This document shows, one piece after another, positions 25,253-36,792 of a stretch of DNA of 64,000 nucleotides. Under the pieces are notes generated by a model, which saw only the letters and a list, made by a program, of their open reading frames with translations, did not search any database and was not told where the DNA came from. Every line of letters begins with the position of its first letter. The first letter of the stretch is position 1. Location: positions 1-64,000 of the forward strand of contig JASANC010005142.1 in NCBI GenBank assembly GCA_030248135.1, read 5' to 3'. This DNA comes from Theristus sp. LFF4_11 (taxonomy: Eukaryota; Nematoda; Chromadorea; Monhysterida; Xyalidae). The position numbers and the translations under genes are program-made.

Positions 25253-28200
25253 TCAGAGACGCTTGGTGTATTCCTCCAAAGCAGCCTGTTGGTCCTTGAG
25301 CAGCTTCACGTGCAGATCAGAGAAGAGCTTGATGTGCTTCTGCACTGCGCCTTGCTGCGTGTCCATGGCGTTGATCATGCTCTCACACTGAAAGCACTCC
25401 GAACAAAATTGATAAGACTTAAGGTAGTCTTAAGACAGTGCACCATGTTATGTTACATTACATTACATTACACAGCAATGATGCATTAAAGCGACACATG
25501 TGTTACTAATGTCGTATTTGCGCAGCGCGACCGTTTGTGGTGCATGTGCAACATCACTGCTATAACCGAGTGCGTTGTCCTCACACAAAGACGTTACCCC
25601 ATGCTCAAACTGATTGTTTGAATTCAAAACGGTTGCATCGGTGCAGCCACCTTTTCCACTTGTGCCTTGAACGCCGCAGTGGCCTTCTCCAATTCATCCT
25701 CCAGCGATTTGTTGTCCGGCGACTTTGCGATCTTGTTCTTGACGCTGTCCATGTCGATGCGACGGGTGTTCAACGTGCGACGCTCCTGTGGGCGTTTGCT
25801 TGTCAAATATATTTGTTGTTGTTTGTGCAACTTTTATTATGTATGATCTTTTATTTCTGCTCCGAGACTCAATGCGCGCATAGATACCTAGGTAAAGAGT
25901 TTCATGCATGACGCGGGAATTCAAAGTGCCCTGAGTCTCCTAAATGCGGCCGAGCCATTTAGGCAATTTTGAATTGCCACATAAGATTGAAACTATTGTA
26001 GATTTATTCAAACGTGTCCGGACTAAAATGACGTCATTTGCTTTAAAAAGACCCGTTTGTCAAAGTACAGGCACTAAAATGTCAATTTGGTGTGACTGAT
26101 TCGACATTCACCATTTGTTTACGGGAAGAAATAGGCTAAACGGAAAATCTAGTTTGCAGTGAACGGCAAGCGCATGTTTGGCGGCACATGACGTCATTTC
26201 AGTGGGACACGTTTAAAAAAATAGGTTATAGTTTCCTTTTACGTCTGCACAGTGCACACGCATTAAGTCGCTGCATCATGAAAATGACAATAATTACATG
26301 CATTTTTTAAATGCCATTTTTAAAATTTGTTATAAAATGCCATTTTTCTCCACCACAAACGCAACATTCGGTGCAACTGACTGCTTCGAGTGCCTTCATG
26401 TCTTCGGTCAGGAATCGTTTCATGGGCACCACCACCTGATTGTGAACGGCCTCCAGGTATTCCGTTTGTGCTTTGCCCAACTGCAATTGTTGTGTGTGTG
26501 ACTGTGATGTTACAAGCTGGACAGTGTGTAAACTTTGATTGAGACCTTGATGAAAGTGTCGTCTCCCGATTTCATGACCGCTGACAACTGCGGCGCTGTG
26601 GGCACCCATACAGCAATGGCCTTTGCAAACTGGCCCATGTCATTCGCCATCACCTCATACTGATTCTTGCCTGTCAAATGCAAACGGTTGTCAACAATGG
26701 AAGACAAGTATGCACTGGCAAAAGTTCAAATTGTGCATTCTAAATTGAAGGTGCGTTTGACTGTGCAAGTTTCACAAGTACAGTGGCGGCCAAAAGTGTT
26801 GGAACGCTGCGCGCGTGTGTGCTGTGTATTTCGCGCGTGTTACATCAGCCGTACAAACGCTATTATAATAATTTATGGGCATCATTGGGTCGAAAAGTGT
26901 CCCGCAAGCCCAACGTTGCACATAAATTCTTATAACAGCGTTTGTACGGTTGATGCAACACGCGCGCAATACACAGCACACACGCGCGCAGCGTTCCACC
27001 ACTTTTGGCCGCCACTGTAAATTGAAATCGGGTTGTCTTCAGTGACCTTCCTGCGTGAAGCCGGGCAGCGAGCGAGTCACTGGGTCCGGTTGCGCAATGC
27101 ACTCAATGTCAGACAACAGCTTCTCCGTGTAGATCTTCACGTCGTCAGCTTTGTTCAATAAAGCCTGCAACTACACTCTGTTTCTGAATCATATGCAATT
27201 CGCTGACTGGTTGGTAAATCACGTGATGCATAGCATGCATTCCGTGCAAGTACGGAGGCAGTTGCTATGGAGGCGGAATCTTGGCTGCACAGAACGCATG
27301 CATCACGAGGTCGCTAACCAATCAGCTAATAATTGCATGTAGATTATTGATTAGATTCATTCATTCATTCATTTTATCTAGATATTTGGAAAAAAGCAGG
27401 AAACTCCGATGAACAGCATGCAGCACGGAGACCCAATATGTAGTTCGGAGCATGTAGGTGGGTCATGTAGATTAGCAATCTAAATTATAGACAATCAGCT
27501 GATTGGTTGATGTTAACGGGATGCATGCTTTCTACGCATGACAGAACTCCGCCCCCACAGTAATGCCTGCACAGACAACATCCATCACGTGATCACGAAA
27601 AATCAGCTGATTGCCCATAATTTAGAGCTCAACTGTGCTTGCTTTTATGTGTCAAATTAACACGTGAATTGCAAACAATGCCAATGACTTTTTGGGTTAC
27701 ACCCGTCACTCCACAGTGATGTTAATACCCTTTTTTGATTGCGCAAACCAAGATGTGAGAAGATGATATGAGATTTATATTGTGATCGATCAGCTTGACA
27801 CATCTCAAGCAACAAGACTTGAGTGTTTGATGCCGCAGGCCACGCACAAGAGTAGACAAGGGAGTCGTTTTGACGTGCATTGTTCATTGTTGCCCAACAA
27901 CAATAACTGACTGCTACGTGCTGCTGGACGCGCACACTGCCGATGCAAATGCACCAAATGTCGAAACCGCAGGGCTAATCTTTCTGCAGAACGCATAATC
28001 GTCTCACGCTCATGCTTTGCGTTGCCTCGGTTGGGGTCCGAGCTGAGACCGGTATAAAAGCGCGGAGTATGACAAGTCTGCACGTCAGTTACTGTGTGCT
28101 CCGTGCGTTTTTTTGGTGATATTCGCATGCATCCGATTTGAAATCAACAACGGCCAACATGGACGCGCGCCGTGACATCGGACTAGGTTGGTGGCTTTTG

Positions 28201-28386
28201 GCGGTGGCCACTGGCGACCAAAGATCAAAGGCACTATCCTAGCCTGCTGTCACGCGCGACTCGTCGCAATAACACAAACCGACAACGCACCTGGAACTCC
28301 GGCTCGAATTCGGTCTTGATGGCATCGCCAAAGTTCTCGGTGATGCCCTGCTTCGCACGGTCGACTTGCTTCTTCAGGTAATTCAT
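25253..28386 (-). CDS. N-BAR domain protein, endophilin/amphiphysin class, without SH3
   Basis: Six exons: 28386-28291, 27164-27047, 26670-26546, 26480-26382, 25785-25651, 25387-25253; 235 residues. Residues 1-32 (MNYLKKQVDRAKQGITENFG) suit an N-terminal amphipathic helix. The remaining exons give three long helices: KADDVKIYTEKLLSDIECIA with QPDP; KNQYEVMANDMGQFAKAIA to EYLEAVHNQVVVPMKRFL; ERRTLNTRRIDMDSVKNKIA to KLLKDQQAALEEYTKRL. The Q-PDP loop and the ERRTLNTRRIDMD block are hallmarks of endophilin-type BAR domains, which dimerise into a curved surface that binds and bends membranes in endocytic or organelle traffic. The protein ends right after the BAR domain, so the C-terminal SH3 domain of classic endophilins is absent or unseen. 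Introns 1 and 2 carry repeats. Confidence 0.85.
26010..26214 (+). mobile_element. Short inverted-repeat element with TGACGTCA-like ends, copy 2
   Basis: Same family and orientation as 19445-19644, within about 170 bp of BAR-gene exon 4 (in intron 4). Arms AAACGTGTCC / GGACACGTTT are intact. Confidence 0.85.
26781..27017. mobile_element. Tc1/mariner-type MITE
   Basis: 237-bp near-palindrome with ends CAGTGGCGGCCAAAAGT and its complement, flanked by TA. Both arms extend about 100 bp inward (GTGTGTGCTGTGTATT and CGTACAAACGC recur inverted). It sits in intron 2 of the BAR gene and has no coding capacity. Confidence 0.93.
27170..27645. repeat. AATCAGCTGATTGG-type repeat fragments
   Basis: Inverted words AATCAGCTGATTG, GCATGCTTTCT and GCCCATAATTTAGAGC recur here and at 22010-22090, 23170-23275 and 43970-44050. 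They look like arms of a degenerate inverted-repeat element that also sits in GAPDH introns 1 and 6, but clean ends could not be set. Confidence 0.5.
28048..28085 (+). promoter_or_regulatory. TATA-box-like core on the plus strand inside BAR intron 1
   Basis: GGTATAAAAGCGCGG is followed about 35 nt later by CAGTTACTGTG and then, near 28159, by an ATG whose frame is short. No gene was identified downstream, so this may be a relic promoter of an inserted element. Confidence 0.3.
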
Positions 28387-29012
28387 CACTAACTGATTCG
28401 GCGCCCGGTGAGCTAAAAATATTCCAATTTATTCGTTTGCTAATAGAACTGCGAAATGCAAAAATATGGAGCATTTGAATCTGCAGATGCAAAAATGGGG
28501 AATGGAAGAGGAAGTAGGGGATTTGAATCTGCAAAGATGCAAAAATGAATCTGCAAATATTTCATGGATTTCAAGAGACGGAATAGAACATGAACACAAG
28601 GATCTCGGCAAAAAAAAAACACAGCACACGCCCAGCCATTTTTGTACGTTCACCATCACATGCACGATCCGAGTTGCAACCAACAGTTGAAAAGGCCAAA
28701 ATGCTTCCACCAACCTGCGCGTGTGTGTCTGACCGTTGCACATGCTCCGAACAGCCGCAGGCAGGCTCTTTGCTCCTGTGCACCAACTGTGCACACAGTA
28801 AAAACACACAAACGCGCGCTTGAATACCATTTCATTTAACCGTATTGTACTGCTGTTCTTTCCGTTTTACTGACTGGCTTTCACAATACTATTGCTTATT
28901 GCTTTTGCTTTCCAAATACCCAAAACAGACAGCGCTGAATGCGCAAAATGTCAACCAGGCGTTCACAGAAAAAAAACGTGACGTAAGAAAAAACACAAAT
29001 CACAACGAATTG

Positions 29013-32000
29013 TTATCTGCGGCCTCCCCTTGCTCGGCCTCTTCCCCTTCCACCTCCACGACCCCTGCTGCCACCGCGACCTCGCCCACCGCCCCTAAAA
29101 TACCTTTGTATGTACATTCGTTAAATTCCAACATGAAATTCGAGCACGCACCGTCCCCTGTCGCCTGCCCCTGCCCGCACAGCAGCAACATTCAATTTGC
29201 TCAGGTCCACCAGCGGCTTCAACGTCACGTCACAAAACACACACCCACTGTGATCGGTCATGTTGTCCGTCAGTTTTGATTGACCCTAAACGAATATAAA
29301 ACATGAATCACACCAAGTTGTGTTACGAATAAATGCTAAATGCGGCAATTAAAATTGCTGAAGTGACTTTAGTTCGGAAGTCAACATTGAGAATTGCCTC
29401 CGGTTTGCAAACCAAAAAGTCACAGAAGCAAAAAGCAGCCAGCCTCGCAAGGCTACCTGTTTATACTGGACGTGTATGCGCTGTGCGCCACACTGGCCAC
29501 ACTTGTCAGCCTCATCGGGAAGCACCCGTACGCGCAGTGCACCGTGGCACACGAGAATCACGGCCGGGCAGCCGTTGCACTGAATCTTCCATTTCGGACC
29601 AGACTGAAGATCGAGAACGAGAATGCCACGGCACGTGATGGGGCCTGGTGGCTCACCGGTGAGCGGGTTTGCAACAGCTGCAATTGAACGCTTCCATCAG
29701 ACACCAGTCCATGAATGCTGATTTGATGTGAATAAATCAACAAATCAACAACACAAGACTGACCACTTTGAGCTGGCGGCAGTGTTGCGCCGCAGTGCGT
29801 GAGGCCGAGTTGAGTGAGCGCATGCGAGCACGAGGGATGGGTGCAGCGCTCGCACGCGTCACCCGTGCGCATGCCGTCAAACGGCGGGTGACTCGCACAG
29901 TACGGACAGACGGTGAACGTGCGCGCTGGCAGGCCACTGCCGAGGGGCGCTTGTGTCCAGTAGACCAACTCGAAGCCGTCCAGCGGACACGTTTGACCGC
30001 CACCTTGGTACACCTGCAGTGTGAAGCGTACAGAACACACGCACCGGCATTGCAGCGTCTGCTCGCAGGCATCCAGCCAGCCAGGTGCTGCTGTATCCGC
30101 TTACCGTGCACAGTGCACACGCGCCACTTCGGTGCTGCCGTGCGTGCGCTCGTTCACGCACCTCTTTACTACACGAATAGTGCCGCAAACATCATCAGCA
30201 TCAACAATACTAGAAGGTTGAAAAACTGCATTGTCAACGGACCCTCGCAACGCCATCTTTTGCATTCGGCAGAGCGTACGTGTCCGAGCAGTGTGCGCAG
30301 TGCAGACGCTGCGGGCGTGCGGAGATCAGCTTCATGTAACGTCGACATTTGCCGCATCTAGGTCACAGCTATCACAGTGTTTCGGCGTGAGGTCATCGAG
30401 ATCACCTTCACCAGTGACTCACCTCGAGAACGGTTTGCCAGACTCGGCGAGTGACGTGAACGATGTTTCAAAGAGCAAATCAACAGTCGTTATCTGCTGC
30501 ACGAAGTAGACGAATTTTGCACGGAAACACTCGAGCGTGTGCTCCTTCACCTGAAAAAAAAAACAATTGAATTGTGATGAGAGAACGTTCAACCAACAGT
30601 TGACTGAATGCTTGCTTTGTGGAACTCGGCGTGACCCTGCGCGATCAAGTTCAACTGCGTCTCCACTTCAGCGCGCATCGTTGGCAACACCAGGTCTGGA
30701 TCGACCGCCCAATAACCGTGACACAACGAAATGCCGAGTCGCGTCGGAACCAGGCGTCGTCGTGATTCCACCTAAATAAAACGGCCACAAAGCCACCTGG
30801 TTGAATAACCGACTGATCAAATGGTCGCATACGTGGCTCAGTGTAAAGGATTCGGCTTTCAAACCAAAAGGCGGCGGGTTCGACACCACACGGAGGATGA
30901 CCCAGCCAGTTTCACAAAGCCAGTGTAGCCCTCGACAAAATCTACCGACAAAAAACGACACTCTCGGATTCGAGGTCTTTCGAGGACAGAGAGGCCGAAA
31001 GCCACCGAAATCGAGATTGGGCTCTGATCGCTGTTGGTAGTGTCCTCAGAACGGAGCGGGGCTTAGAGTTCTCCCTCTAGTGACGAGTACATTGGTCCAT
31101 GGGGGGTTCAGCGTTCATTCACCCTCACACCAAACCAAACCACGGTGTTTGGTACCTTCCGGTGCCTGAAACTGATGAAGAAGTTACAAATTGTGAAAAT
31201 TGAAAAAAAGGATCAGACGTTGACATAGTTTCGCTGGCAGATGTTGCTGATGTGCACGGGGATGCTGGCGTCCGTGCCGATGCCGTGCTTCTCCATCAGT
31301 GAAATCAACTCGGACTGCACAGAGAACACATTGCTCAATTACACAACGTTTTCCAGTTGCACGCTGTCGAGACGTTTTCTTGGAGGCAACCAACCTCTGT
31401 CAAATAGTCGGGCGGTTGCGTTTGACGTTCTTGCAAACGAACGTCCTCAACCGTCAATCGGTCGCCTCGGTGCAGATCTGGCACTTCGGTGTCGCTGTCT
31501 TGCAGCCAGTCCATCACCTGAACAAAACAACGACACTCAGCAACAAAGCACCACAATAACAGCGGAAAGCCACAAAACCGGCAAACTTCTGTGAAACCAC
31601 GATCGATCAACGTTCGACCGGTCAGTGACATTTGTTCGTTGGCACACGTAAACCTAAAAGAGAAAGAACTGGTTTACGAAATTGCTTATCATGGAAAGCA
31701 CTCAGCGCACATGAGAGTCGTTGTGCAGCACCAACTTCACAGTGATTGCCCAGTAGCGGCAGTTGGGCATGAGTGTTGCGAGGAAGTGTTGCACGATGTA
31801 GCCGTACACACGCGCGTGATCGCCGCTGAGGCCGCTCGCTGCGCGCATCGGTGTGATCGGTGGATGGTCGCCCTTGTCCTCGCCCTTCCGTGGCTGCACA
31901 TAACCGTCCGTCGAAAGGCGACCCGCTACTTCTCCATACGGATGAACATCGCGTAGTTGTCTGCAAAAATAAAACCACTATTGCCAAGTCAGTGGAGCCA

Positions 32001-35000
32001 CTACAATGAATATTATCTAAAAATGCGGAAGACGCATATAAAAGGTAGAATATGGATCTCCGTTTCGCTCAAGAATAGGCAATAGAATTCCATTAATAGA
32101 AAGCAATGAAAAACGAGGTGACAACCACAATGTTACCGTAGCATGGAACGAAAATCAAAGTTCGCTGGATACTGCGTGGTTTCGGTGCGTGGATAACTGA
32201 TGTAGCCCTGAGTGTACAACTGCTCAGCGATGTGCATCGTCGTCTGCGGGCTGATGCCGAGGCCGCTGCTCGCAACCTTGACACGTTCTCCATTTTAGAA
32301 CAGCTGCGCTTGCACTGCACAACAGAAACAGAACACAGAACGAACTGCATACTCGCATGAGCTCAACGGTGTTCAACGCGATCGGCTTCTGCTTCTGTGC
32401 TTCTTTGCGATCGACGCTCGTCACGATCGCTGTGCCGTCTGCCTGAACACAGTGGGTCGCTCATGATTTGCGAATACACTGTGCAAAACGCACTTTTGGC
32501 ATAGTTGGCCCATACGATCTATAGCAATTAGATGCTGTCGAAGCCTAATACACTACAGGGTGGGCCAAAAAAAGGTTCCATTTTCAAACTGCTGCCACTG
32601 GCTGGTGTTTTAATATTATGAGCTGAAATTTTCAGCACTGATAAAACATGTGATGCCATTTTACTGACAAAATTTTTTTTCCGATATGTAATTCCTAGCG
32701 CTTACTGTGGCAAATTTTCTGAAAAAACTCGAAAAATCAACAAATTGGCTGAAATGAGTGCAAGAAAAAATTAGTATCAAGACGCGTGATTAAATTTTGA
32801 AACTGTTCCGAAGGTGACAATTGGGTCTTTTTGGATACCCGGGGTACCCATGATAGTTCAAATCATGCGATCAGAGTGGAAAGGTCTCACACTTGAATTG
32901 CATTTGAGCAGCTCGAGCGAAATTCTGATGTTTCACAACGGACTCGAGTCAGCAGCCATGCGACTGCGACAGAAAGAATTGTTCAGTTGCCTTATTGTTT
33001 TGTGTGTTGCTCTTTCTGTTAATTTGTTCCTTTTAAAAAGTTTTTCTGCGGTTTGAATAAAAACAGCGTTTCAGTTTCAGTTTTCTGCAGTTTCGTCATG
33101 ATTAAGTGGACAGCAGAACAACAAGTCTGGTGTGCTATCTGGTGGGAGCAATCTGAAAGTTTTTCTGCAGTGACTCGCAGTTTCGCGTAAAATTCAATTT
33201 GGGTTGCCACGAGGATTCGCCAACCAGGAAGTCCGTTCTTTTGTGGCACACGAATCTGTTTGAGCATGGCAACGTGTTTTACCGAAAGGATGGATCCGGT
33301 CGACCATCGATTGCTGCTGCATTCAAGGACACTGTGGTCGCAATGTTCACGCGCAGTCCAACAAAATCGACGAGGCGAGCCAGTTTGGAATCTGGCCTGT
33401 CCCCCTTGATGTTGATTTGGATGTCTATGAGCAATGATTCGTTGTGAAATTCTTGGTTAAAAATCCGTTTTTTGAAAATTTTGGAATTTTTAAACATTGT
33501 GCTGTAAAACTGAATCTACTTGACCAAACCGGATAAAAATTTTGTCAGAAAAATGGCATCACATGTTTTATCAATGCTGAAAATTCCAGCTCATAATATT
33601 GAAACACCAGCCAGTGACAGCAGTTTGAAAATGGAACCTTTTTTGGCCCACCCTGTAGATAAACTCACAATGACAGTGCTGAGAATTGTGACATGCAAGT
33701 GTACGCCTTTTTTCCAAATTCCAAAAAGCACTCGCACGTGCCTTGAGTCTGTCTGCGAACAATTGCGCGACATCGCGGTCGAACAGACGGCCGCGTGCGA
33801 ACTCCGGCGTGACGGCGGCGCTGGCGGTGTCTGCATTCAGCAGGCTGATGTGCAACGTGCAGTACGACTCAGGCTTGAACGACTGAATCTCATCGTGTCG
33901 CTGCACGCAGAAGCCGAGCGTTGGCGTTTGACAGGGTCCGAATGAGATTAGAGAACTGTCCAGGTCGCCGTATTTGCCCTGCGCAACGCAACGCATGTAA
34001 ACCTTTTTTCAAAAAAGGAAAACACACGTATACAAGGCGTGCGTTCATTTGCGTCCCGTTATTTCCGACCCACACATTTCCGGCCAAACATTTCCGGCCC
34101 ACTCATTTCCGACCCACCCATTACCGGCCCTGCCCAATAATTCGCTTCCAGTGACTTCAATTAACCGCCACCCACTGTTCATATTACATTAAGAAACTCA
34201 CTCATTTATTTTTGCAGTTTAGCAAAAACCTGCTGCTGGAAATATGTTTTCATAAAATTACGCGATAACCCTATGGGAGTCATTCGGGAGGCGCTTGCAC
34301 AAAAAATGTGGTTCTTCTGACTCTGTGCCTGATTGATTTGGCACAACTTTGATTTTCAAAATTTAAAAAAAAATTCAAAACAAAAAATTGCAGGTTTTGC
34401 AGAACAAACAAAGGCTTTGCAGATCAAAACAATAAAAAATTGAAAGTGCTAAATAAATCGGAACAAAGCAATAAATAAAAACACCTCAACTGATTCATCG
34501 ACGAAATTCAAACTGAAATTTTTTTTTCAATGTCATAAACAAATCGGACCGAAACGAAAACAAAAACTGAAATAAAAAATTTAAATACTTTTGTTCAAAG
34601 CATGTCGGTGAGCAGGGAGTACTGTTTAGAGTGCGGTTTCAGTTCATTTTCTCCCAGCCGCGGCGAAAAACAGCGAAGGAAGAATTGATTAATGGAATGG
34701 GCCGGTAATGGGTGGGCCGGAAATGAGTGGGTCGGAAATGAGTGGGCCAGAAATGTCGGGCTGGTAATGGGTGGGACGGTACTGGGTGGGACGGTAATGG
34801 GTGGGCCGGAAATGTCGGGACGCTAATGTGTGGGCCGGAAATGCGTGGGTTGGAGTTGACGTGTCACCACCACTGAAAAAATGATTCATGATTCCAAGAG
34901 AACTATTTTTTTAAATAACCTGAAAATATTTTGTCTGAAAGCGTGTGAATGAGCAGCCAATGCGCAAGTCCAGCTCCTGTCGAGCATCCACGGCCAGCGC

Positions 35001-36484
35001 CTGGTTCTGATCCGGTCGTCCCAGAGTGCGCATCGCCTCTGGAAATCAGTTGAAGTTAAAACTACTTCTGATCCATTATTATCTGATTTTGTTTTACCTT
35101 TAATGTCCTTATCTGTGATTGCCGAAAACTGCGCGCGATACACGGTGGATAGATTATTGGGTAGTCGCATTGTTTTCGCAACCGCATCAATCACCTGAAA
35201 GAAAACCAAACGACAGACCATTTTTAATGGTCACAAACTCAATTGAAGTAGGAAATAATTGAAAAAAAAAACATACTTCAAAGCAAATATTTTCGCCCTC
35301 TTTATCGCAGTCCAACCACAACACCAAATAATCACAACCACGTGCTTCGCTGCTGAGGAACTAAAAAAATTCATTTCAAAGGCTAAGAACATGTCTTTAA
35401 AAACCACAATAGAACACAGAAAACTGTTTGTTCTCAAGTTTGCAATTATGTTTTCGGTTTGAAATGTTGCGCCAAACTCGAGAACGAACAAGTTTCCCAT
35501 TGCAGTTTTTGAAACACCCTGTACTATGCTGTTAGCCGAGAGTTTAGTAAAAAAAAGCAGAAAGCCAACGTCGTTCATGCGCAGTTTGGGCGTGCACTCC
35601 TTCTTTTCGGTTTCAGCGACATACAATTCGACGGGATCCACGCGCTCCCAGTTGTTGTATTTGCCTGAATAAAACGACTCTAAACTGCTTGGGTGACTGT
35701 GGAGTGTGGATGCAGCAACTGAGAAGCAACCAACCAATAAAGTCGAGTCCCATGACGTGACCGCAGGTGCTGGTCATCTTGAACTTTGCTTGCTGGCCGA
35801 GAAAATTGCCCGCATACTCGTGAATACTGCATGCACCATTGAAGCCTGATGAAGCGCAAGCACGAGTTGTCGTGTTCAACAACAGCCCATGCCACTGCAG
35901 CAGATGCTCCCAACATTACAGCCGACAACTTTCAGACAAACTGAATGCCTTTCGTTTCTACCATTACGACCTTACACAATTTGCAGCGGTAAAAAAACTG
36001 TCTGCACGGCCGCACGGAATGGCAGAGCAAACATGACAAGTTTGTTCAGGGTACACGGTGCCCGCGATGACTGAATGAACGAAGACGTTCGAAAACCCAG
36101 TTGCAAATCAAATTTAATGTTTTTTAAACTAATTGATTCTTCGTGCTATTCTGTCCATTCTTTGTTTCTTGTACACACGATTGGGATTACCTGAGCGTTC
36201 CTAAAAAAACGCAACTCATAGTCTGCGACTAATCCCTCCCGCCTTGATGGAAAACACAAAGATCGCCTCATTTTGCACCTAGACTGGCCAAGTTGTGCAC
36301 CGTCGTCATTGTGCACGCGGTAGCGCACAGAAACTGCAAACGTTCAGGCGAGGTGACAGTGAATGACAACATTGTCACAAGGTGCAAGCAAACCTTTGCG
36401 TTTGGACGCCGATCCATTGCTGAGGATACGCGCGATTGACTCGGCCAGCAACGGCTTCTCAGCAACCATCAGAACTGTTGGCAT
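29013..36484 (-). CDS. top3b: DNA/RNA topoisomerase III beta
   Basis: Twenty exons, first 36484-36394, last 29094-29013 (others: 35845-35735, 35664-35570, 35360-35277, 35194-35098, 35038-34920, 33978-33742, 32442-32353, 32276-32138, 31960-31709, 31653-31587, 31517-31395, 31314-31219, 30771-30616, 30550-30423, 30357-30243, 30013-29764, 29677-29457, 29285-29152), giving about 895 residues. Type IA topoisomerase acting on DNA and RNA. Motifs: MVAEKP and LDCDKEGEN (Toprim metal site), [12 protein letters not shown], the active-site tyrosine motif ISYPRTET (exon 9), [25 protein letters not shown], then paired-Cys zinc modules (CGKC...CAHC, CPYC, CERC...CSHA, CNGC, CGQC) and an RGG-rich C-terminus. 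The human enzyme has the same order at 862 residues. Some introns appear to start with GC. PUS10 ends 308 bp upstream on the same strand. Confidence 0.96.
30822..30895 (+). repeat. tRNA-derived SINE head in TOP3B intron 13
   Basis: Pol III internal promoter words are in order: A-box-like TGGCTCAGTGTAAAGG (30834-30849) and B-box GGGTTCGACACC (30876-30887). The sequence after it to about 31170 lacks tRNA features and would be the SINE body. A functional tRNA is unlikely because the stems are imperfect and it lies in an intron on the opposite strand. Confidence 0.6.
32556..33655 (+). mobile_element. Tc1/mariner-like transposon relic in TOP3B intron 7
   Basis: 1100-bp element with inverted ends of at least 50 bp starting CAGGGTGGGCCAAAAAA, flanked by TA. 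Inside (about 33100-33420, +) is a broken N-terminal helix-turn-helix region typical of such transposases: SFSAVTRSF, a GSGRPSIA linker and [16 protein letters not shown]. The frame has stops and no DDE catalytic part is visible, so it is dead. Only this host intron is enlarged by it. Confidence 0.9.
34040..34855. repeat. Inverted arrays of a 15-bp repeat in TOP3B intron 6
   Basis: 34695-34855 carries about ten copies of a 15-bp unit resembling GAGTGGGCCGGAAAT; 34040-34135 carries about six copies of the complement. The arrays face each other across 560 bp of AT-rich DNA, so they can form a hairpin or mark the ends of an element. The peptide-like repeats seen in open frames here come from the 15-bp period. 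Confidence 0.75.
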
Positions 36485-36792
36485 CGTCAGATTTTGTGTC
36501 TCTTCTCTTGTTTGTTCACACGAGCACTCTCTATTCGCAATTTTCTTGACAAACGTTCAACGACATTGCAAAACGAGCTGGACAAAAAGTATGGATCGAC
36601 AGATCGAAGCCCAAAACTCCGGTAATGCAAATTTCACGCACCAATTGCCACCTTTTTAATAATAAATGTATTTGAATTTGGCAACAATGTTTTCTTTTAC
36701 ATACAAAATAACAGACAGACATCTAACAGACATCTGATGAAGGCACAGAAGCGTCGTTCAACAATCACCCCTGAGCAAACATTGCACCAAAA

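Noticed and set aside
30822..30895. Functional tRNA gene
   Set aside because: The A and B boxes are present but the stems pair poorly, and the sequence continues into a SINE-like body within an intron.
32814..33447. Intact transposase gene in the 32.5-33.7 kb element
   Set aside because: Only a broken N-terminal region remains; stops interrupt it and no DDE catalytic part is present.
34695..34889. Repetitive peptide (PTHYRP-type) on the minus strand
   Set aside because: It is the translation of the 15-bp DNA repeat inside a TOP3B intron, not a conserved protein.
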